From a virus: a stretch of 36,548 bases of DNA. The notes below the pieces were generated by a model. The model was given only the letters and a program-made list of their open reading frames with translations. It was not told where the DNA came from and searched no databases. The position numbers and the translations under genes were made by a program. Below, one piece after another: positions 8,611-18,359 of this stretch (the first letter of the stretch is position 1; each line of letters begins with the position of its first letter). Where the stretch lies: positions 1-36,548 of the IMG/VR virus record IMGVR_UViG_3300047546_001282. The stretch is one strand, 5' to 3'.

Positions 8611-10343
8611 ACTATCAACTTTCGTATCGTGTCTATGTTTCCGCAATTAACACTAAAGTAGATCAACCGGCAAATTTAATACCCAGTCAGTATGTACAAG
8701 ATATAGGCATTTCTCATACGATGGCTACTGAGTTAACCTCCGGTGTCACTCTTGGGCAGATGGCGCCTCCCGAGTGTTCAATAACGCTCATTAAATCAGC
8801 GTATAATTTTTTTGCAGATCGGCAGTACAATTGGAGACTGGCCAATGTTCTTGTTCTCTATTCAGTAGACGCTCTTAATTTCTACCCTGCCTTTGCTGGA
8901 TTCTTAGAATCGCGGCAAGAGAGTCTTACTCAGGTAACATTTAAAGCGTGCGGATATTTACGACATGTGGAGTATTATAAGCACCTCACACCATTGTGGG
9001 AAAACAAGCCCGCCGCTACTGTAATACCCGACCCACCAACACCATACTCAACATCAGTGAGCGGTGTCTGGGGTCAATTATATCAGTCTCAGGATCCTAC
9101 AACACTTAGTGGTTCTTCGATCGGCACAATTAATACCGCATTTTGGTTGTGTGGAGGTAGGCCTTACAAGTACAAAGCGTTTCTTGAGGATACAAATCAA
9201 ATCCCGCGTTTTTACTTCGACTGCGACGCTTCGATAATTTCCCCGCGATTTACATGGCTTAATCGCGAGGCTATTCTAGAGGACTTAACCGCTCTAGCTA
9301 TTGCCGGTGGGGGCCAACTAACGCAGTCCGCTGCTGGTGTAGTTCAATTTGTCAATGCGCTTTCATTTACGAAGTCAAAAAGTAATTTTATAATTACTGA
9401 TTCTATGTTCTCTTCAATGTCTATCGATGATGAAGCTGCAGTAACATTTGGTAAAGTCATCGCAACATTCTCTCCGCGATTCCTTGGAGCAAATAAAGCT
9501 TTAATCGATGCAAGTCTTGGTAAGTACTTACCATACGGCGAAGAGTACATACATGATGTTGAGTTTCCGCAACCAGTCAGTAGATTAACGAATAATACTT
9601 ACTACGGATCCGGTGTTAGCTTTGCCGCTAGCGGCGGTTACTTTGGTATTGACGAGTACATCACTAGTAGAGATTTTATCAAAGCGGTCGATTTTAACGG
9701 AGACATCGCGTCTATTTCATTAAAAGTGCCTAAGTTAAACGAGGTTATGTACCCAAAAAACAAATGGATATGGAATACAATTACAAGCTCTGGGTACTGG
9801 ACTAAAGTTGAAGATGTTACAAAAACACCCGGTCAATTTATGCAGGTTTTTGTGCGTAATGACGATGTTGGTCGTGGATTGTACCTCAGTAAATTGATTC
9901 TCTATGGTATTCCACTAGTAGCAGGTGAACAGCAAACAATCAAAAAGGATATACCAATTATGTTTAGCGGGTTAGTTCAGGCAGGTATTATCCCATCGGG
10001 ATTTAGAGAAATACGCATGACAGAGAACGCTTATGTTCAATCAAAAGATCATGCAATGCGTATGCTTGAAATTGTGAAATACTTGCACAAAAGGCCGAGA
10101 CCTGTACATCGATTTGTAGATTTAGTATATAATCCTAATTTAGCGTTGGGCGACGTTATTTCCGTCAATAGTTCGTTTTATCGAGTTAGCGGTAAATACA
10201 AAATTGTTGAGATTATAATCAAAAACACAGGATCGCGTATGGATCTCGCGTGTGTAGACGTGAATGATTTAGCTGAACGCGAGGAATTTTTTATAGTTGG
10301 TAACTCGTATCAGCCCAGTGATACTAGATTACTTTCGTTTTAA
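8607..10343 (+). CDS. Tail-tip / baseplate hub-like protein
   Basis: A 578-residue protein, translationally coupled to the previous gene. The first 140 residues look like a beta-rich structural domain. The C-terminal 80 residues contain the pattern 'NLALGDVISV...YRVSGKYKIVEI', resembling the end domain of phage tail-hub (gp27/Tal-like) proteins, where GD-V is followed by a short strand and a 'y-Ivei' strand. Position two genes after the tape measure supports a hub, to which fibres attach and through which the tape measure exits. No lysozyme or peptidase motif is seen. Confidence is good for tail-tip structural protein and moderate for hub. Confidence 0.6.
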   Translation: MNYQLSYRVYVSAINTKVDQPANLIPSQYVQDIGISHTMATELTSGVTLGQMAPPECSITLIKSAYNFFADRQYNWRLANVLVLYSVDALNFYPAFAGFLESRQESLTQVTFKACGYLRHVEYYKHLTPLWENKPAATVIPDPPTPYSTSVSGVWGQLYQSQDPTTLSGSSIGTINTAFWLCGGRPYKYKAFLEDTNQIPRFYFDCDASIISPRFTWLNREAILEDLTALAIAGGGQLTQSAAGVVQFVNALSFTKSKSNFIITDSMFSSMSIDDEAAVTFGKVIATFSPRFLGANKALIDASLGKYLPYGEEYIHDVEFPQPVSRLTNNTYYGSGVSFAASGGYFGIDEYITSRDFIKAVDFNGDIASISLKVPKLNEVMYPKNKWIWNTITSSGYWTKVEDVTKTPGQFMQVFVRNDDVGRGLYLSKLILYGIPLVAGEQQTIKKDIPIMFSGLVQAGIIPSGFREIRMTENAYVQSKDHAMRMLEIVKYLHKRPRPVHRFVDLVYNPNLALGDVISVNSSFYRVSGKYKIVEIIIKNTGSRMDLACVDVNDLAEREEFFIVGNSYQPSDTRLLSF

Positions 10344-10352
10344 GGAGGAGTC

Positions 10353-12653
10353 ATGATTTTTGCGCTTTCTACTCTACCGTCAGTGTATGACGGGCAAGAG
10401 TTATCGGCCGCTGATTTAAATAATCTAGCGCAGAATACAGAAATTTTAGAGCAGATTGTGAATGGGCCTGATAAACTCTTTCTTAGTAGTTGGTCGTATG
10501 CCCCTCCAATGTTTTTTTTGAGTAATACTGGTGATATTGAAGTTGACGTTCCTGACGTAAATAACAAGGCCTATAAAATGACATTCAGTGGTTTAAAATT
10601 CCGGCTTACTGAAATTGATGTATGGGAGGGCAGCTTTGTCTACAGAGAGGGTATGCACACACTCAGAGTTGCATTTCAATCGTATCGTGCAAGCTACGAT
10701 GCAAACGGTAAGCTGTTTCGTCATGTAGACGGAAACATGGGAAGCGTCTGCCTGTTTACTACGCTGAAGTACACTGACGTTCCGATTCACGAACAAATTA
10801 CAAAATCAACAAAATACGCAAAGTATAATAAAATTTGGAGGTACAATCCATCAATAGCTTTTGGATCTCCAGCAAATACATTTCAAGAGTTTACACTAGC
10901 AACTAATCATAATGATATTTCGTATGCAGCAATAAACCTAACGGATCTTGAGCTAACTCCGGGCGAGGTAGTCAGTGTAAAGTTTAGAATTGCCCCGTAT
11001 AATTTAAAAATAGGTAACCCAAATCGAACAGCAGACACAGGAACTTCTGCATACTATTTTAGTATGATCTACGCGAACATCGATCACTCAATTACACCGT
11101 CTACGTGGTCGACTCTTAACTCTATTCAATCTCTCTCGGATATAAAAAGTTTAATTAGTAATCAGCAGTACCTTGTGGATTATTTTAGACTATATGATAA
11201 TCCTTTGCGTGTGGCTCTTTGGGATCAAGTATTAGTCGGAGCGACTTTTCACAATTTTAGAAGCGTACTAGCTTACAACTCTATAAATGCGCGATACGGG
11301 CTAGAAGACAATTGGAATTATTTATATGCTAGTAGAGTCGCACAACAAGCGCGATACTATATTCAAAAAAGATTTGACCTGAAAAACGCTATCCGTGTTG
11401 GGTATGCCGCCAATACAAACACTAATACTAAATTTACAATTTTAGGAATTTTATCGAAGCAGGTTACAAGTGCCGCATGGTACAGATATGATTTATTTAA
11501 AAAATCTGGAGCAGACGGGCCTACATGGTTTACCAAATTTACTAATAAAACTACAGATTTAAGAACGTTTTCTACTGGAAAACACTCAAGGCAAGGAGTA
11601 CTACAAACAATGGGACCGGATAGTCAAAAACCAGCAGTGGGTGTTTCTACGCCAAACGGTTTTCTAGATCCCGGCTACTTTCTCTTTTACAAAGGATCGT
11701 CTGCTGGTTTGGAAAATAATCCAAGCTACGGGGCAACTTACGCTCCTGCATTTAACGGGTTTTACTTTATCTCACCGTCGACGTTTAATCCAGTGTCTTA
11801 CTACAATAATAGTTCTACGTCGGTGCTAGGAGTCAGCACAGATTTTATTACACGAGGTCCGCAAAACGATGCTCTTTACTTTGCGGACTTGTTTAACTTT
11901 GCATTAGTGCCGCATAGTACTAACTCCGATCGATTTTACCCACTAATCTATCAGAATTATACTGGCTTAGATAATCACAATACATATTACATTGAGAAAA
12001 GTAACAACTACACTGATTTTTCAATTGACTTACAAGAATCGGCGGAAGGCGCAACGTATAACAAGGCTAGTTATATTGGAACGTTTCGTCTTACAGACGT
12101 TTCACATGTAAACACAGAGTATAATTTAACCCCGCTTACACGACTAGAGTCGTTTAACTCAATGACTTATAGCGGATTGATCAGTTATCTTAACGAAATA
12201 AACGACCGCCTTAATAGTGTAAAACTGCTTACAGAGCAGCTTGATACTTATCGATACATTCCGTTATTCTGGACGAAGCCTAAAAGTTTTTTAAATCATC
12301 ACGACAAGTATTTGAACAGTGGTTCAACCTCAGACGACGCTGAACGATTTTATTCAAAACTTGAAAAGGCTACAGTGTACTACTCAAACACGCGGCAGGC
12401 CGATTATTTAATTGTTCGTGGTACAAATGTAAGAATTGGTTGGGGTGGATTTGATAAGGTATATAGAGACAACCCAACCGCTACATGGCCCGCTCCACTA
12501 CAATTTGAATTTATTAAAGAACAATCCTTGTGCGGTGACGTGCTAGAAACTATTGTAATTGGGTTTGACTCGCTTGAGGGACTTGCTCACGGAGAACGTT
12601 ACTATCTACAAGGCGAGATTAAATATGCCGCTGAGACTATGGGGGTGCCCTAA
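10353..12653 (+). CDS. Large tail protein, possible receptor-binding or fibre-associated
   Basis: A 766-residue protein that starts after an aaggagg site. Its N-terminus has the pattern 'DGQELSAADLNNLAQNTEILEQ', split here as DGQELSAADLNNL then AQNTEILEQ, a helix often seen at the start of phage minor tail or fibre proteins that attach to the baseplate. The rest is rich in Tyr, Asn, Ser and Phe with many predicted beta strands, typical of virion surface proteins. No catalytic motif was recognised. Neighbours on both sides are tail proteins and the stop overlaps the next start by one base (TAATG). The function is inferred from context; it could equally be a structural baseplate wedge. Confidence 0.5.
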   Translation: MIFALSTLPSVYDGQELSAADLNNLAQNTEILEQIVNGPDKLFLSSWSYAPPMFFLSNTGDIEVDVPDVNNKAYKMTFSGLKFRLTEIDVWEGSFVYREGMHTLRVAFQSYRASYDANGKLFRHVDGNMGSVCLFTTLKYTDVPIHEQITKSTKYAKYNKIWRYNPSIAFGSPANTFQEFTLATNHNDISYAAINLTDLELTPGEVVSVKFRIAPYNLKIGNPNRTADTGTSAYYFSMIYANIDHSITPSTWSTLNSIQSLSDIKSLISNQQYLVDYFRLYDNPLRVALWDQVLVGATFHNFRSVLAYNSINARYGLEDNWNYLYASRVAQQARYYIQKRFDLKNAIRVGYAANTNTNTKFTILGILSKQVTSAAWYRYDLFKKSGADGPTWFTKFTNKTTDLRTFSTGKHSRQGVLQTMGPDSQKPAVGVSTPNGFLDPGYFLFYKGSSAGLENNPSYGATYAPAFNGFYFISPSTFNPVSYYNNSSTSVLGVSTDFITRGPQNDALYFADLFNFALVPHSTNSDRFYPLIYQNYTGLDNHNTYYIEKSNNYTDFSIDLQESAEGATYNKASYIGTFRLTDVSHVNTEYNLTPLTRLESFNSMTYSGLISYLNEINDRLNSVKLLTEQLDTYRYIPLFWTKPKSFLNHHDKYLNSGSTSDDAERFYSKLEKATVYYSNTRQADYLIVRGTNVRIGWGGFDKVYRDNPTATWPAPLQFEFIKEQSLCGDVLETIVIGFDSLEGLAHGERYYLQGEIKYAAETMGVP

Positions 12654-14866
12654 TGCCAAACAGTAAACGAACTTCTTTACCCAGAATTGATAACAACTAT
12701 CAGATCAACCTTCGGTACCCAGACATAAATGATTTTTTAAAGGATACGTCATATACCTTACTCGATAATCAAACTGCACAGATCTCAAGAATCTCTAATG
12801 TACAGGTAGTGTACAGTGAAGCACGGGCTGCATGTCAGGTCACAATAAATTCTTTTGTAAGCTCGTTCAAGTTAAGTGATTTAGTAATATTTGCATTTTC
12901 TGAGGATCAAGAATTATTCTACGACTTTTTAGTAAAGCCGTCTATATATAGTGTACCTCTGACTGACTTTTCAGTTACGCGGTCAAGCCAAGATGCTTTG
13001 CTGCAGTCGGTGCAGAATTACAGAACTGCCTCACTAAACGATGCGGCCAATTTTAACATTAAAATTAGTAAAACCAAGATTGCCTCTTTACTTACCGACG
13101 CGCTTCATCACAGATTGCAAAGTATACTGGCGGCGCTGAGTAGTATTGAAATAGGCGATCCGTATGTTTACTTTCGAAGTAATTTAGCAAATCTTACAAT
13201 GCAGTTAGACTTTTTATATCGTTCATCTTCGACAGGTACATATGAAGCAGGGTTTTCAGTGCAAGTTAAATTTCAGTACTTAACTGAAGTACTATCTCCG
13301 GAACCACTAGTTGCAAGTACAACGGTATCTCCGCCTATATACAACAGAGAGCAGGAAGCGCGTTCAATTTCACTAAACGGTAAATTTACAAGAGACGGGC
13401 AAGTTTCGTTTGCTTTTTTAAAAAACGGTACGCTAACAAACGGTACAGAAAAAACAGCAATAGTTGCAAACACTTTATTTACCGTACGTGAGCGATTGGG
13501 TATGGCTGATTACATCACTGATGCAGTTAGCGGACTGTATGTAACTCAACCCAACCTAACGTACACTTATTTCTTTAAGCCTGACAACACAACTGTAACT
13601 TACACAGGTATGTTTTTTGCTAACTTTAAACATAATCCAACAACGACGAAAGCAAACTTAACATTAAGTAACTACAGATGTTACTATAGCTCTGTTGATA
13701 ATCTGTATAATTTTACAGTCGGGTTCACGGTTACACCGGTAGCTACTTTTTTTAATCAGTTTAATGCTATGTTATATCAGTATACTGATGAAGACCGCAG
13801 GCCCGCTGAGCTGCAATATCAAATAAAATTGAGTGAGTACTCTATGAAGGACACTCTCCGAGCTATCGAGCTTGACACAGCTTCCGGTCAACTACTTCTA
13901 TATGGTACAGTCAGCAAAGCAAAGACCAGCACAACTCAGTATTCTGCCTTCAAAAGTAATCTTCACTCTAACACGTACTCTTTGACACACATAACGCAGG
14001 ACGGTAAGTTTTTTCAAAAGATTACTAATCGTGTGGGTAAGTTTATAGCAAATCAAGCTGATTACTCTTCGCTTAACCTAGCCAGTTTTAACACGCTGTT
14101 TAAAACTGTGGGCGAGCGCTCAGCGCGTGTCGGTACTACTGACTTGAGATTCACAGATGTCTCACTTAATTGGAGTAACTTGACAAGTGGTGAGTTAGCG
14201 GCGTTATATCCGTTTACAACTGGAAAGCAGTTGTTGTTTACATTTCAAGATTCTTTTTTTAATGAGTTAGCCGTATCAGCATTTTCTGATATACCAACCG
14301 TGCTGACTAGAGCTGAATCGCCGTTTACTAATCCACAACAATGGCCTTTTTATGGGCAGATCACTGGTACTACAACTCTGCTAAATAAATCCTCTATACC
14401 ATCAGCAGCTTTGACAACTAGTAATGTGGCTTTGAACGTAGTAAATCAGCTGAGAGTTGTTTCAGCCTCAAGCTTTATTTTCGATAGTGTTCTTTTACCA
14501 AGTAATACTAGTTTCTCTTTCAACGGTAAATTGATATGTCTAGCAGAATATACTCGAGTAGTAAACAAGGTCAAAACGTATTTTTACTCAACAATAAATT
14601 TACCATTAATTGAAGGCGTGCACTACTCCGTCGAAAAATTTTTAGGTGATGGTGGGCAAATTAGTAAGATAGTTGTTAGCACTGAGCAAAGAAAAGCAAT
14701 AGCTACAGCGCTGCAATTCACTGCCAATCAAGAATACAGACTTAGTATTTTACTGCCATTTGATTTTGTTCGGTTGTATACAATAGCTACTGTTTCAAAG
14801 CATCTTGTACGTGCTGTCGTATCAAACAGTAAATACACTTATGGGTATTTATGGAGGCTTATCTAA
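12653..14866 (+). CDS. Large tail protein of unknown family
   Basis: A 737-residue protein whose start overlaps the previous stop by one base. The sequence is Ser/Thr/Asn/Tyr-rich and beta-dominated, with no cysteine-rich, coiled-coil or transmembrane segment and no enzyme motif I can identify. The opening residues 'INLRYPDINDFLKDTSY' may be an attachment segment. Its place between two other large tail genes and its composition support a virion adhesion or baseplate component. Codons look AT-rich, with frequent TTA and AGA, like the other structural genes. I do not recognise a family. Confidence 0.45.
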   Translation: MPNSKRTSLPRIDNNYQINLRYPDINDFLKDTSYTLLDNQTAQISRISNVQVVYSEARAACQVTINSFVSSFKLSDLVIFAFSEDQELFYDFLVKPSIYSVPLTDFSVTRSSQDALLQSVQNYRTASLNDAANFNIKISKTKIASLLTDALHHRLQSILAALSSIEIGDPYVYFRSNLANLTMQLDFLYRSSSTGTYEAGFSVQVKFQYLTEVLSPEPLVASTTVSPPIYNREQEARSISLNGKFTRDGQVSFAFLKNGTLTNGTEKTAIVANTLFTVRERLGMADYITDAVSGLYVTQPNLTYTYFFKPDNTTVTYTGMFFANFKHNPTTTKANLTLSNYRCYYSSVDNLYNFTVGFTVTPVATFFNQFNAMLYQYTDEDRRPAELQYQIKLSEYSMKDTLRAIELDTASGQLLLYGTVSKAKTSTTQYSAFKSNLHSNTYSLTHITQDGKFFQKITNRVGKFIANQADYSSLNLASFNTLFKTVGERSARVGTTDLRFTDVSLNWSNLTSGELAALYPFTTGKQLLFTFQDSFFNELAVSAFSDIPTVLTRAESPFTNPQQWPFYGQITGTTTLLNKSSIPSAALTTSNVALNVVNQLRVVSASSFIFDSVLLPSNTSFSFNGKLICLAEYTRVVNKVKTYFYSTINLPLIEGVHYSVEKFLGDGGQISKIVVSTEQRKAIATALQFTANQEYRLSILLPFDFVRLYTIATVSKHLVRAVVSNSKYTYGYLWRLI

Positions 14867-17451
14867 TGACCAATAATTCAGACTACTTACTAAATTTAGA
14901 CTCGTCACGGTCACTTTCGTATGTAGATTCGCATAGTAGGTTCGAGACACAGTTACCGTTATTAATTTCCTACGCAACTCAGTCAGGTTCCTTGGATGCA
15001 AACGACTTATATCCTGACAATCCAAGTTTATACTTAGTGTATCCTTCAGGAGTTCATCAGACAACTGTTACTACAAATCAGCTAGATCGGTATGGCAGTA
15101 TTACATTAACAACTAGCGGCGCGCTTTCCTTTTATATACAGTCAATGGAGTATGCGGGTGATAGTAATCCCGCGTATATTGCGGGGCCTTATACAGTATC
15201 TGGTGAAGGCGGGTCAGATGATTTATTTATTGCCAGCTACTACGACGATACTCCGCAAAACCCTTTCGTAGATAGTTTTTCAGTTTCAACTCCGGGAACG
15301 TACTCGGTAGTTTTTCCAAGTCCGCTAGTCAGTCGTGCTTTTACAGTTACTCATTCAGGTTCAAGTACTTATCATATTAGTCAAATACTTCCAAGAAAAC
15401 TTGTGCAAAAATATGATATTGAGGCCAACTCAATTAAAGCGTATCATGTTTCTTCAACACTGATCGATACCATTGCACTTCAGGTATCGGATTCAATTGT
15501 GGTAGGATCTGGATTGATTGGGGAGAAAAGCATTGATGGTGCAAAGATTGTAGATGGCACAATCTCAGGAGTTTTAATTGCCAACGGTACTGTTACTGGA
15601 AACAAAGTACAAGCCGGTACAATTTCTGGCGTGCTTATCGCGGGTGCTACCATTACCGGAGATAATATTCAGGCGGCCACTATATCAGGCTCGTTAATTA
15701 GTGCTGGAACTATTACTTTTGACAAGATAGCGTCAAAGACACTAACAGCGTCGCAGATTGCTGATGCCACAATTACGGGTTCTAATATTGTAGCGGGTAC
15801 TGTATCGGGAGTTTTAATTACCGATAATGCGGTCTCTGCAAGTAAGATTCAGGCGAACACAATCACAGGTGACAAGATTGTTGCCGGTACAATTTCAGGA
15901 GTGCTCATTGCTGCTGGGACAATTACGGCTGATAATATTACTACAAGAACAATCACGGCCGACAAGATTGTGTTAAGTGGAATAACCGCGGATCTTCTGG
16001 GTGTTGAGGCAGTAACGGCTGCAGCTCTAGCAAGTGGTGCGGTTATCAGCGGTAAGCTTGCGGTTGGTGCTGTACAAACTAATAATTTGGCCGCCGGGTC
16101 CGTGACTGCATACGCAATCGCAGCGAACACTATTACAGGCGATAAAATAGCGGCAAACACTATCAGCGGCGCGCTTATAACAGCCCAAACAATTACTGCT
16201 GACAGAATTGCATCATCTACCTTAACAGCAGCTCAGATCGCGGACGGTACAATTACCGGTCAGAAGATAGTTGCTGGTACAGTCTCAGGCGTGCTTATTA
16301 CTGACAATGCAATTACAGCCAGTAAGATACAGGCAAACACAATTACTGGGGATAAAATTGTTGCAAATACAATATCAGGCTCTCTAATTACTGCCGCTAC
16401 TATATCAGGAAGTCTGATAGCGGCAAATACAATTACCGCCAATAAACTGTCAGTAAGTCAATTAGATGCCGTTGCAGGTAATATGGGTACTCTTGTAGTT
16501 AATAGTGGTATTAGTGTAGGCGCAAATGGAACAATTACTGCGGGTAGAACAAAAATTGACACAAATGGAATGAGTGTTGGTAGTTTAGCAAATCCGCTTA
16601 CGCAGACAAGCCTTCCGGGACTAAATTCTAACGTGCTTACTATTGTAGCGTCAGGAACATCTGGTGACCTACAGGGTATAGCGATGTTTAATGTTGTACA
16701 GAGTACAGCTACTCCGCAAGCTTCGATTAATCTTGACGGTACAACTACACTTGAAATTGCAAATAATGTAGAAAGTGACGACGCTTCGGTTCACGTTAAT
16801 TTTAAAAATTCCTATACAGGGGCATTAAGAATTTATAATGGTAATCTAGACTTACGGCGCATTCCCGACACAGTCTCTAATTTACCGCCGGGAGCAATTA
16901 GAGGATATGCTGATACTGATGGTCCGGAAGTAGTTATTTACGAATTAAGTCGAGATAGAATAAATCTATCAAGTTACGCCGGAGCAACTATTTTTAACGT
17001 TGAGGCTACAACTGGCGCAACAACTATAAATGGCGACACTACAGTAAGTGGTTATTTTACGCATTTTAATGTAGGTGGTATTTATCGCAGTACAACTCAG
17101 AATATTGCCGCTGGCGTACGAACGCAAGTTTTACATAACACTGCGGATGCCGGAAGTTACTTACATAATCTAGCAACATCGTCAATAACAATTCCGGGAG
17201 CTGGATTTTACTTAATAGACGCAAGAGGAGCTACTACTCAACTAGGTATATATTGGACCGTACGATCAGGTTCTACAGCATGGAATAATGGTACACAAGT
17301 TTTGGGTAATTTTAGTCAGACTGATTATAGAGAAATGAACTCTATAATTTGGTACTCTTCAGGAGCTACCAACTTACGAATGTACTTTGAAAACACGTCT
17401 GCGAATACTGCGGCAGTATATGGGCATTTACGTGTAGTGAGGTTAGTATAG
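14866..17451 (+). CDS. Repeat-rich tail fibre with C-terminal C1q-like domain
   Basis: An 861-residue fibre. The start at 14866 is chosen because ggagg lies eight bases upstream and the ATG overlaps the previous stop (TAATG); an in-frame ATG at 14851 lacks a comparable site. Residues about 1-190 are a beta-rich attachment region. Residues about 220-530 are imperfect repeats of the type T(I/V)SGVLIA-GTITGDKI, common in phage fibres and host-specificity proteins. The last 120 residues ('YRSTTQNIAAGVRTQV...ITIPGAGFYLIDARGA') resemble the C1q/TNF-like jelly roll at the tips of phage fibres, a probable receptor-binding head. It probably trimerises. Confidence is high for fibre, moderate for the C1q assignment. 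Confidence 0.75.
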   Translation: MTNNSDYLLNLDSSRSLSYVDSHSRFETQLPLLISYATQSGSLDANDLYPDNPSLYLVYPSGVHQTTVTTNQLDRYGSITLTTSGALSFYIQSMEYAGDSNPAYIAGPYTVSGEGGSDDLFIASYYDDTPQNPFVDSFSVSTPGTYSVVFPSPLVSRAFTVTHSGSSTYHISQILPRKLVQKYDIEANSIKAYHVSSTLIDTIALQVSDSIVVGSGLIGEKSIDGAKIVDGTISGVLIANGTVTGNKVQAGTISGVLIAGATITGDNIQAATISGSLISAGTITFDKIASKTLTASQIADATITGSNIVAGTVSGVLITDNAVSASKIQANTITGDKIVAGTISGVLIAAGTITADNITTRTITADKIVLSGITADLLGVEAVTAAALASGAVISGKLAVGAVQTNNLAAGSVTAYAIAANTITGDKIAANTISGALITAQTITADRIASSTLTAAQIADGTITGQKIVAGTVSGVLITDNAITASKIQANTITGDKIVANTISGSLITAATISGSLIAANTITANKLSVSQLDAVAGNMGTLVVNSGISVGANGTITAGRTKIDTNGMSVGSLANPLTQTSLPGLNSNVLTIVASGTSGDLQGIAMFNVVQSTATPQASINLDGTTTLEIANNVESDDASVHVNFKNSYTGALRIYNGNLDLRRIPDTVSNLPPGAIRGYADTDGPEVVIYELSRDRINLSSYAGATIFNVEATTGATTINGDTTVSGYFTHFNVGGIYRSTTQNIAAGVRTQVLHNTADAGSYLHNLATSSITIPGAGFYLIDARGATTQLGIYWTVRSGSTAWNNGTQVLGNFSQTDYREMNSIIWYSSGATNLRMYFENTSANTAAVYGHLRVVRLV
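15530..16460 (+). repeat. Fibre shaft repeats including an 88-residue duplication
   Basis: The fibre shaft is built from degenerate units around TISGVLIA/TITGDKI. On top of these, 15646-15909 and 16126-16389 are a higher-order duplication with a 480-base offset: both copies contain 'ITDNA(V/I)(S/T)ASKIQA' followed by 'NTITGDKIVA' in the same order. Unequal recombination between such blocks could change fibre length. Confidence 0.85.
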
Positions 17452-17452
17452 T

Positions 17453-17728
17453 ATGAAAGTTCTCGAGTTTTTTCCAATCATTAGGTACTATGAAATTCCT
17501 GATGAACCGTTCGCTGAACGCATTGAGCCTTACGAAGAATGGGCAATGAGTGTAATTCGAGCAGAGCGGAATAAGCGGTTGACTGAGTCCGATTGGAGAG
17601 TTTTACCAGACTCTCCAATTCTAAATAAACAAGAGTGGTATGAGTATAGGCAAGCACTGCGCGATTTTCCTGAGCTTGTTCAAGTACAACAATTTAACAA
17701 CGTTAGTTGGCCAATACCACCAAGTTGA
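17453..17728 (+). CDS. Tail assembly chaperone-like protein
   Basis: A 91-residue protein with the hallmark series of small phage tail/fibre assembly chaperones (Phage tail assembly chaperone family): 'IRAERNKRL-ESDW-VLPDSP' followed by 'W-EYRQALRDFPE' and a 'WPIPPS' ending. It starts one base after the fibre gene stop, the usual place for a fibre-folding chaperone. It would act in the host cytoplasm, helping the fibre fold or trimerise without staying in the virion. The final codons overlap the -35 box of a promoter at 17725. Confidence in the family is high from the motif series. Confidence 0.8.
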   Translation: MKVLEFFPIIRYYEIPDEPFAERIEPYEEWAMSVIRAERNKRLTESDWRVLPDSPILNKQEWYEYRQALRDFPELVQVQQFNNVSWPIPPS

Positions 17729-17753
17729 CAATAGTGTGTAAAATAAATATAAT
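17725..17753 (+). promoter_or_regulatory. Perfect consensus sigma70-type promoter
   Basis: TTGACA at 17725-17730, a 17-base spacer and TATAAT at 17748-17753 match the full bacterial housekeeping consensus. The -35 box overlaps the stop of the chaperone gene. Transcription should start near 17760, inside or just after the aggag ribosome site of the gene at 17765, so that gene would be almost leaderless from this promoter. Confidence 0.8.
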
Positions 17754-17764
17754 TAGGAGTAACT

Positions 17765-18349
17765 ATGATAACAACTAGTGGTAACCTCGATTATCTAATC
17801 GATTCAGTTCGCGTACGATTAGGTGATTTTGATGGTACGGCATATTCTACTGCATTAGTGCGGACATCTTTGGTAAACTCGGTCAAGCAGCTACAGAAAC
17901 GTTGGAGAGCCAAGTATCAAGTTCTTACTGCGGATGCCATTGCCGATATTCAGCCTGCAGGTGCGGCAGAATCTGGTAAAGTTTGGGTAAGCACGGTAAA
18001 TGGCTTTGCGCTTATTAGCTCATCATTCGAAGTAAACGATGTATTTAGAAACCCTTTTCTTGAGTTTGAGCAACCAGAGCCACCGGTTATAGAGCAGATT
18101 GATGAGGATGCCATTGTATTGATGGCAGTGTATTTGATTCACTTGGCAAAGATTACAAGTAGTTCCGCTACTTTTGTGTCTTGGTCAACGGAAGATTTAA
18201 AATACACAAATACTGAGTCTTCTAGAGCAATGAAAGTCGTTCTCGACGCATTGCTAGAGGAAATAAATTACCTGTTTAAGACAAAGATTGCGGTGCCGAA
18301 ATCTACTCGACAACCTATTAATATTGTCACAGGAACAAAGTACTACTAA
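17765..18349 (+). CDS. Unknown protein, possible virion/connector component
   Basis: A 194-residue protein after taggagt. The N-terminal half ('LIDSVRVRLGDFDGTAYSTAL', then a basic helix 'QLQKRWRAKYQ') resembles small head-tail connector or neck proteins of phages in style, but the match is weak. It is mostly helical with no membrane segment, zinc site or catalytic motif. It lies between the tail module and a glycosyltransferase, with its stop ten bases before the next start. Codon use is AT-rich like the structural genes. I leave the function open; a structural role is the best guess. Confidence 0.4.
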   Translation: MITTSGNLDYLIDSVRVRLGDFDGTAYSTALVRTSLVNSVKQLQKRWRAKYQVLTADAIADIQPAGAAESGKVWVSTVNGFALISSSFEVNDVFRNPFLEFEQPEPPVIEQIDEDAIVLMAVYLIHLAKITSSSATFVSWSTEDLKYTNTESSRAMKVVLDALLEEINYLFKTKIAVPKSTRQPINIVTGTKYY

Positions 18350-18359
18350 AGGAGTTCTT

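Noticed and set aside
15849-16442. Minus-strand open frames in the fibre shaft
   Set aside because: They mirror the repeat pattern of the fibre and have no independent support.
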